The translations under genes and the position numbers were made by a program. This document shows positions 60,147 through 64,000 of a stretch of 64,000 nucleotides of DNA, piece by piece (position 1 is the stretch's first letter; each line of letters opens with the position of its first letter). Origin of the DNA: Streptomyces panaciradicis (GTDB lineage: Bacteria > Actinomycetota > Actinomycetes > Streptomycetales > Streptomycetaceae); contig NZ_JAMGBF010000022.1 in the NCBI RefSeq assembly GCF_023516615.1, positions 1 through 64,000 of the forward strand, read 5' to 3'. A model generated the notes under the pieces. It was not told the DNA's origin. It was given only the letters and a program-made list of their open reading frames with translations, and did no database searches.

Positions 60147-62108
60147 GTGCGCAGGCGCAGCATCTCGACCGCGACGGCGCTCGCGGTCCTCTTCGGCTCG
60201 GCGGCGCTCGCCGTCGGCGTGGCGGGACCGGCCGCGGCCGACTCCGCAAAGATCCTGCCGGTGAAGTCGGTCGGCGACATGGTCGTCGACGGCGTCCACA
60301 AGGTGGTGTACATCTCCGACCCGGTCGGCGGGAAGATCCTCGTCGCCGACTACTCCGGCACGGTCCGGGCGACCCTGGGCAGCGAGCCCGGCGTGACCGG
60401 CCTCGCGCTGTCGGCCGACTCCGGCACGCTGTACGCCGCGGTCAAGGGCGAGAACCGGATCGTCACCGTGGACACGCAGACGGTGACCCCGGCCCTGAGC
60501 TACTCGCTGGGCACGGCCGCGCCGCGCGACCTGGAGGTCGTGGACGGCCGGATCTGGTTCTCCTACGACTCCGACCTCGGCTTCGTCGACCCCGCCGGCG
60601 GCGAGTCGGCGGTCCACCTCGACCAGGCGCCGGGCGATCTGTCGGGCCAGGTGCACCTGGGCGCCGACCCGTCCGCACCGGGCGTCCTGGCGGCCGGCGA
60701 CGGCAGCACGCTGGCCGTGTACGACGTCTCGGCCGACGGCGCGAAGCTGCGGGTCAAGGGCGGCCTCGACTCCGGCGGCAAGCAGGTCGACATCACGCCC
60801 GACGGCAAGCAGGTCCTGACCTCCTGGGGCAGCGGCTACGGCTTCCCGGCGTACTCGACCACCGATCTGAGCAAGGTGAGGGACTACCCGGGCAACGCCT
60901 ACCCGAACGCGGTGAGCGTCGCCCCCGACGGCTCGGTCGCCGGCGGCTCCTTCTCCTGGTACGACCCCGACGTGCACGTCTTCCGCCCCGGTGGCAGCAA
61001 GCCGGTGCGCGAGTACGACTTCCCCAACACCGGCAACAGCAGCGGCTCCGACACCCTCGTGGACGCGGCTCTGGCCTGGGCGCCGGACAGCAGCAGGCTC
61101 TTCGCCGTCTCCGAGAACGACGGCGGGGTCTACACCCTGCGGGCGCTGACCGACCCCACCAAGGAGCTGCCCACCCTGAAGGTGTCGGCCCCCGCCAAGG
61201 CGGACCGCGCCAAGAAGCTCACCGTCACCGGCAGGCTGACGTCGGTGACGGCCCTCCCGGCCGGCACGAGCCTGAAGGTCACCCGTACCGACCTGGACTC
61301 GCCGGACGGCAAGGCGCTGGCCGCCGTCGCGACCAAGGCCGACGGCAGCTTCTCCTTCACCGACACCCCGCCGGCCGGCGGCAAGGTCACCTACAAGGTG
61401 TCCTTCGCGGGCGACGCGACCCACACGGCCGCCTCCGGCTCCGACGCGGTCGAGGTCTCGCGCGCCACGCCCGCGCTGACGCTGAACAACAACGGCAAGC
61501 TGTACGCGTACGGCAAGGACGTGAAGTTCACCGCGCACCTCGGCACGACGTACAAGAACCGCACGGTCGAGATCTGGGCCAACCCCTTCGGCGGCGACAA
61601 GCCCAACAAGCTCGTCAGGTCCGGCCGGGTCGACTCGCACGGCAACTTCTCCGGCACGGTCGACATGACCCGGGACACCGACGTCACGGCCGTCTTCAAG
61701 GGCGACGCCCGCTACAAGCCCAGGACCGTCAAGGTCACGGCATACGCCAAGGTGAACGTCTCCACGGCGGTCACCAAGCACTACAAGAAGGCCAAGATCG
61801 GCTCGCGCACGTACTACTGGTTCCACAAGAACACGTCGCCGGTCGTCACCACGAGCATGACCTACTACCCGGGCCGCGAGCAGCGCCTGGAGCTGGAGGT
61901 CTACTACGCCGGCCAGTGGTACCCGGTCGACGGCAGCCCCCAGTACTTCGCACTGGGCTCGAACGGCAAGTCGGCCGTGAGCCTGGGCGCCGCGGGCGAG
62001 TCCGGCATCAAGGCCCGTGTGCGGGCGGCGTACATCAACGGCTCGTCGGGTGACACCGTCAACAGCTCGACGTACACCGGGTGGAAGTACATCTACTTCT
62101 CCAACTAG
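60147..62108 (+). CDS. Large secreted beta-propeller and Ig-like protein
   Basis: A 653-residue exported protein. The signal peptide (about 1-31, ending AGPAAA) precedes a YncE/SMP-30-like beta-propeller (about 35-345; repeated blades with VVYISDPVGGKILVADY, LGSEPGVTGLALSADSGTLY, and so on). Ig-like strands follow (about 350-560; KKLTVTGRLTSVTALPAGTSL, KVSFAGDATHTAASG). The last 100 residues are Tyr-rich with an ending TGWKYIYFSN. This looks like an extracellular binding or scaffold protein. GTG 60147 has GGGGG at about 10 bp upstream. There is no sortase motif. Upstream DNA (59961-60146) carries a GCTGCT-GAC-AGCAGC palindrome. Confidence 0.75.
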   Translation: MRRRSISTATALAVLFGSAALAVGVAGPAAADSAKILPVKSVGDMVVDGVHKVVYISDPVGGKILVADYSGTVRATLGSEPGVTGLALSADSGTLYAAVKGENRIVTVDTQTVTPALSYSLGTAAPRDLEVVDGRIWFSYDSDLGFVDPAGGESAVHLDQAPGDLSGQVHLGADPSAPGVLAAGDGSTLAVYDVSADGAKLRVKGGLDSGGKQVDITPDGKQVLTSWGSGYGFPAYSTTDLSKVRDYPGNAYPNAVSVAPDGSVAGGSFSWYDPDVHVFRPGGSKPVREYDFPNTGNSSGSDTLVDAALAWAPDSSRLFAVSENDGGVYTLRALTDPTKELPTLKVSAPAKADRAKKLTVTGRLTSVTALPAGTSLKVTRTDLDSPDGKALAAVATKADGSFSFTDTPPAGGKVTYKVSFAGDATHTAASGSDAVEVSRATPALTLNNNGKLYAYGKDVKFTAHLGTTYKNRTVEIWANPFGGDKPNKLVRSGRVDSHGNFSGTVDMTRDTDVTAVFKGDARYKPRTVKVTAYAKVNVSTAVTKHYKKAKIGSRTYYWFHKNTSPVVTTSMTYYPGREQRLELEVYYAGQWYPVDGSPQYFALGSNGKSAVSLGAAGESGIKARVRAAYINGSSGDTVNSSTYTGWKYIYFSN

Positions 62109-62162
62109 CCCCGCGGAGTGTCCTCCTGGTGGTCGTGAGCCGGGGTCCGGGAGAATGCCCTG

Positions 62163-62849
62163 GTGAGCGACCACATAGCGACACCACCCCCCACGTCCCC
62201 TCCCGCGCTGCGCCCGGTCCGCACCCTGGCCCGGCTGACCGCCGTCGCGCTCGGCCTGGCCGGTGCGGCCTGGGCGCTGCGGGCCGTCTGGGAGATCCGG
62301 CTGGCCGTGACGGGGGAGCCGGCCTCGGGCCCGCCGGACCAGGGCGGCGGCGAACACCGCCAGCTGACCTCGCTGGAGAACGGCTACCACCTGATCAGCA
62401 GCGCGGGCGGGATCACCGCGTTGATCTGCGCGATCCTCTTCGTCGTCTGGCTGGACAACGTGCGGGACAACGCGCGCGAACTGTCCGGCACACCGCCGCG
62501 CTACTCCGGATTCTGGCTCTACGCGGGCTGGTTGATCCCCCTCGCCAACCTGTGGATCCCGCGCCGCATCGTCGCCGACGCCCACCAGGACAGCGCCCCC
62601 GGCGAGCGTCTGCCGCGCTCGGTGAACGTGTGGTGGGCGCTGTGGCTGCTCGGCATGTTCGGCGGCGTGGGCCTGATGTACGCCGACGACACGGACGAGG
62701 TCATCGGCCGCGCCTACACGGACGTGTGGATGCTGCTGGCGGCCGACGCCGCCGTCGTCGGTGCGGCGGTGGCCGGCATCCTCGTCGTCCGCGCCGTCAC
62801 CGCCGTACAACTGCGGTACGTGGACGGCGGGTTGCGGTCCGGCGAGTAG
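62163..62849 (+). CDS. DUF4328 membrane protein
   Basis: A 228-residue protein with about five spans. The DUF4328 pattern is visible: LISSAGGITALICAILFVVWLDNVRDNA, YSGFWLYAGWLIPLANLWIPRRIVADAH and SVNVWWALWLLGMFGG. The N-terminus is Thr/Pro-rich and the tail is short. Family function is unknown. GTG 62163 has GGGAGA at about 10 bp. It ends 12 bp before the convergent zinc-ribbon gene. Confidence 0.85.
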   Translation: MSDHIATPPPTSPPALRPVRTLARLTAVALGLAGAAWALRAVWEIRLAVTGEPASGPPDQGGGEHRQLTSLENGYHLISSAGGITALICAILFVVWLDNVRDNARELSGTPPRYSGFWLYAGWLIPLANLWIPRRIVADAHQDSAPGERLPRSVNVWWALWLLGMFGGVGLMYADDTDEVIGRAYTDVWMLLAADAAVVGAAVAGILVVRAVTAVQLRYVDGGLRSGE

Positions 62850-62861
62850 CCGGCGGGCCGC

Positions 62862-63758
62862 TCAGCTCACGCACACCAGGCCGAGCAGGCAGATCCCGGA
62901 CGGGGACGTCGACGCCGTCGACGTGTCCGAGCCGGAGGTGCTCGTGGACGGGGAGGTCCCGGAGGTGTCCGAGCCTCCCGAGGCGGACGTCGAGGACGAC
63001 GAGGTCGACGAGGACGACGTCGAGTCCGACGACGAGGCCGGGGCCGACGCCGTGCTGCCGCCGGCCGTCGAGGACGTCGACGACCCGCCCGACGTCGTGC
63101 CGGAGCCGCCGCCCGCCACCGTGGAGGTCTGCTGCGGGGAGCCGGCCGTGGTCTTCGCCGACGTCGTGCCGGAACCCGTCCAGGGCTGCGTGCGCGCCGA
63201 GTCGGTGTGGGCCGAGGTGCCCGAACGCTCCTGCGTGACGCCGCCGTTGGTGGCCGCCCCGGAGGCCGGGGTGCCGGTCTTGCGGTGCTTGCCCGTGCCG
63301 GCCGGGGGCAGGACGACGGTCCCCTGGTCGGCGGTCTCCGCCACGCCCATGCTCGTGACGTCCGGCGTCTGCGCGGCCTGGGTCTGCTGCCCGGACCCGC
63401 CGCGGTTCATCGCGGACACGGTCAGCCCGCCACCGACGAGCGCGACGGCGGTCGCCACGACGGCCCGCCGCTGGTTCTTCCTCCACCGCTCCCGCTGCCG
63501 GCGCCGCGCGGCCCTGCCCTCCTGGGTGGGCGCCGGGTCCTCGACGTCGGCGTCGGCGCCGAAGGGCTCCGGCTCGTCGTACGAGGCGGCGGGAGCCGGG
63601 TGCTCCCGCACCGGCTCCGGCCACGCGGCCGTGGCGGCGGGAGCGGCGACGGCACGGCCGCCGTCGGTCAGCGGCGCGATGTCCGGGGCGTAGGCGCCAC
63701 AACCGGGGCACACCAGGGCGCCGTTGAGGTGCCGGCGGCACGAGGAGCAGTAGTCCAT
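62862..63758 (-). CDS. Zinc-ribbon membrane protein with Ser/Thr-rich tail
   Basis: A 298-residue protein. A zinc ribbon opens it (CSSCRRHLN, then CPGCGAYAP, four Cys). An acidic and basic linker follows, ending in RRQRERWRKNQRR. One membrane span is at about 98-115 (AVVATAVALVGGGLTVSAM). The rest is an outside Ser/Thr/Gly tail of about 170 residues. It resembles SCO2400-like Streptomyces proteins, whose role is unknown. ATG 63758 has AGGA at about 9 bp. Tails of this kind vary strongly among strains. Confidence 0.75.
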   Translation of the reverse strand: MDYCSSCRRHLNGALVCPGCGAYAPDIAPLTDGGRAVAAPAATAAWPEPVREHPAPAASYDEPEPFGADADVEDPAPTQEGRAARRRQRERWRKNQRRAVVATAVALVGGGLTVSAMNRGGSGQQTQAAQTPDVTSMGVAETADQGTVVLPPAGTGKHRKTGTPASGAATNGGVTQERSGTSAHTDSARTQPWTGSGTTSAKTTAGSPQQTSTVAGGGSGTTSGGSSTSSTAGGSTASAPASSSDSTSSSSTSSSSTSASGGSDTSGTSPSTSTSGSDTSTASTSPSGICLLGLVCVS

Positions 63759-64000
63759 CCGCTGTCATCCTGACGGTTCGGCGTGTCGCTGTTCGACTTT
63801 TCGCATGGGGGGTCGAGCGGCCAGCAACGGTAACGACGGTTTCGAAAGACTGTGTGGGCCCTGTGTGGTGCTCCTGCGCGGGTTCTCTTCACACTCCCCA
63901 CCCGGTGGGTGAACGGCCTGGTCAGCACGGGCGGCCGGGGACGCGATACGGGCCTGTGGCCTTGATCACTCGCCGGGGCGGTGGTGCTGTCCCCCGCGCC
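63759..64000. promoter_or_regulatory. Upstream region of the zinc-ribbon gene to window edge
   Basis: No convincing gene was seen in these 242 bp. A minus-strand frame that would end at TGA 63968-63966 (last residues HHRPGE) has GC-rich third positions. It could be the 3' end of a gene lying outside the window, but ten codons are too few to tell. Confidence 0.3.

Noticed and set aside
59502..62810. 1102-codon minus-strand frame
   Set aside because: It covers three plus-strand genes with good starts. Its composition (His, Arg, Gly, Val, Asp repeats) is that of an antisense shadow.

Overview
The window is chromosomal DNA of a Streptomyces-type actinomycete. It has very high GC with GC-biased third codon positions, many GTG starts, AGGAGG-type ribosome binding sites and several apparently leaderless starts. 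Its families are typical of the genus: Bpa proteasome activator, SpoIIE-type phosphatase, GAF-ANTAR, snapalysin, a class E sortase LAxTG substrate, DUF4142, DUF6458, DUF6479 and SCO2400-like proteins. The gene order (kinase pair, bkd genes, D,D-carboxypeptidase, acyl-CoA dehydrogenase, aspS, metG, snapalysin, second thrS) resembles my memory of the central S. coelicolor chromosome. No rRNA, tRNA, insertion sequence or CRISPR array was seen.

1-7335: a partial secreted protein, a PadR regulator, Bpa, two divergent membrane Ser/Thr kinases, an APH-fold phosphotransferase, a PPOX-fold protein and a DevR-like response regulator. 7336-11360: leader region and the E1alpha-E1beta-E2 operon of a 2-oxoacid (probably branched-chain) dehydrogenase, closed by a strong hairpin. 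11380-14124: a BRO-N antirepressor-like gene, a methyltransferase remnant with an internal deletion, and a D,D-carboxypeptidase. 14125-35958: mostly housekeeping and accessory genes (GntR-MFS pair, amidase, RTX-repeat protein, M18 aminopeptidase, FadE-like dehydrogenase, pirin, PAS-GAF-PP2C-HATPase phosphatase, aspS, metG, a repeat-rich VWA protein, and PhoX with a textbook PHO box).

36011-41145: a LysR regulator divergent from snapalysin, an EEP-family membrane protein and small membrane or secreted proteins. 41319-46864 is the most unusual part: a four-gene operon with a degenerate caspase-like/TPR protein, a small EACC1-like protein, a cytosolic caspase joined through one membrane span to an extracellular solute-binding-like domain and a VWA domain, and a solute-binding lipoprotein. 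The caspase gene has a TTA codon, which suggests bldA control. 46868-49761: an M20 amidohydrolase, then a 56-codon exported-peptide gene divergent from an XRE-TPR regulator across an inverted repeat, which has the layout of a peptide-signalling pair.

49943-53297: GAF-ANTAR, a membrane L7/L12-like protein, a lipoprotein, and an editing-domain-less threonyl-tRNA synthetase behind a leader peptide with three consecutive Thr codons and an attenuator hairpin. 53503-56151: nucleoside hydrolase, a Ni/Co permease under a cobalamin riboswitch, and an ArsR repressor. 56219-64000: a sortase-anchored protein, DUF4142, a 2OG-oxygenase-like protein, DUF6479, a luciferase-domain protein, a large secreted beta-propeller protein, DUF4328 and a zinc-ribbon membrane protein. 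Three copies of a dispersed intergenic palindromic element occur at about 7.6, 17.1 and 38.9 kb.
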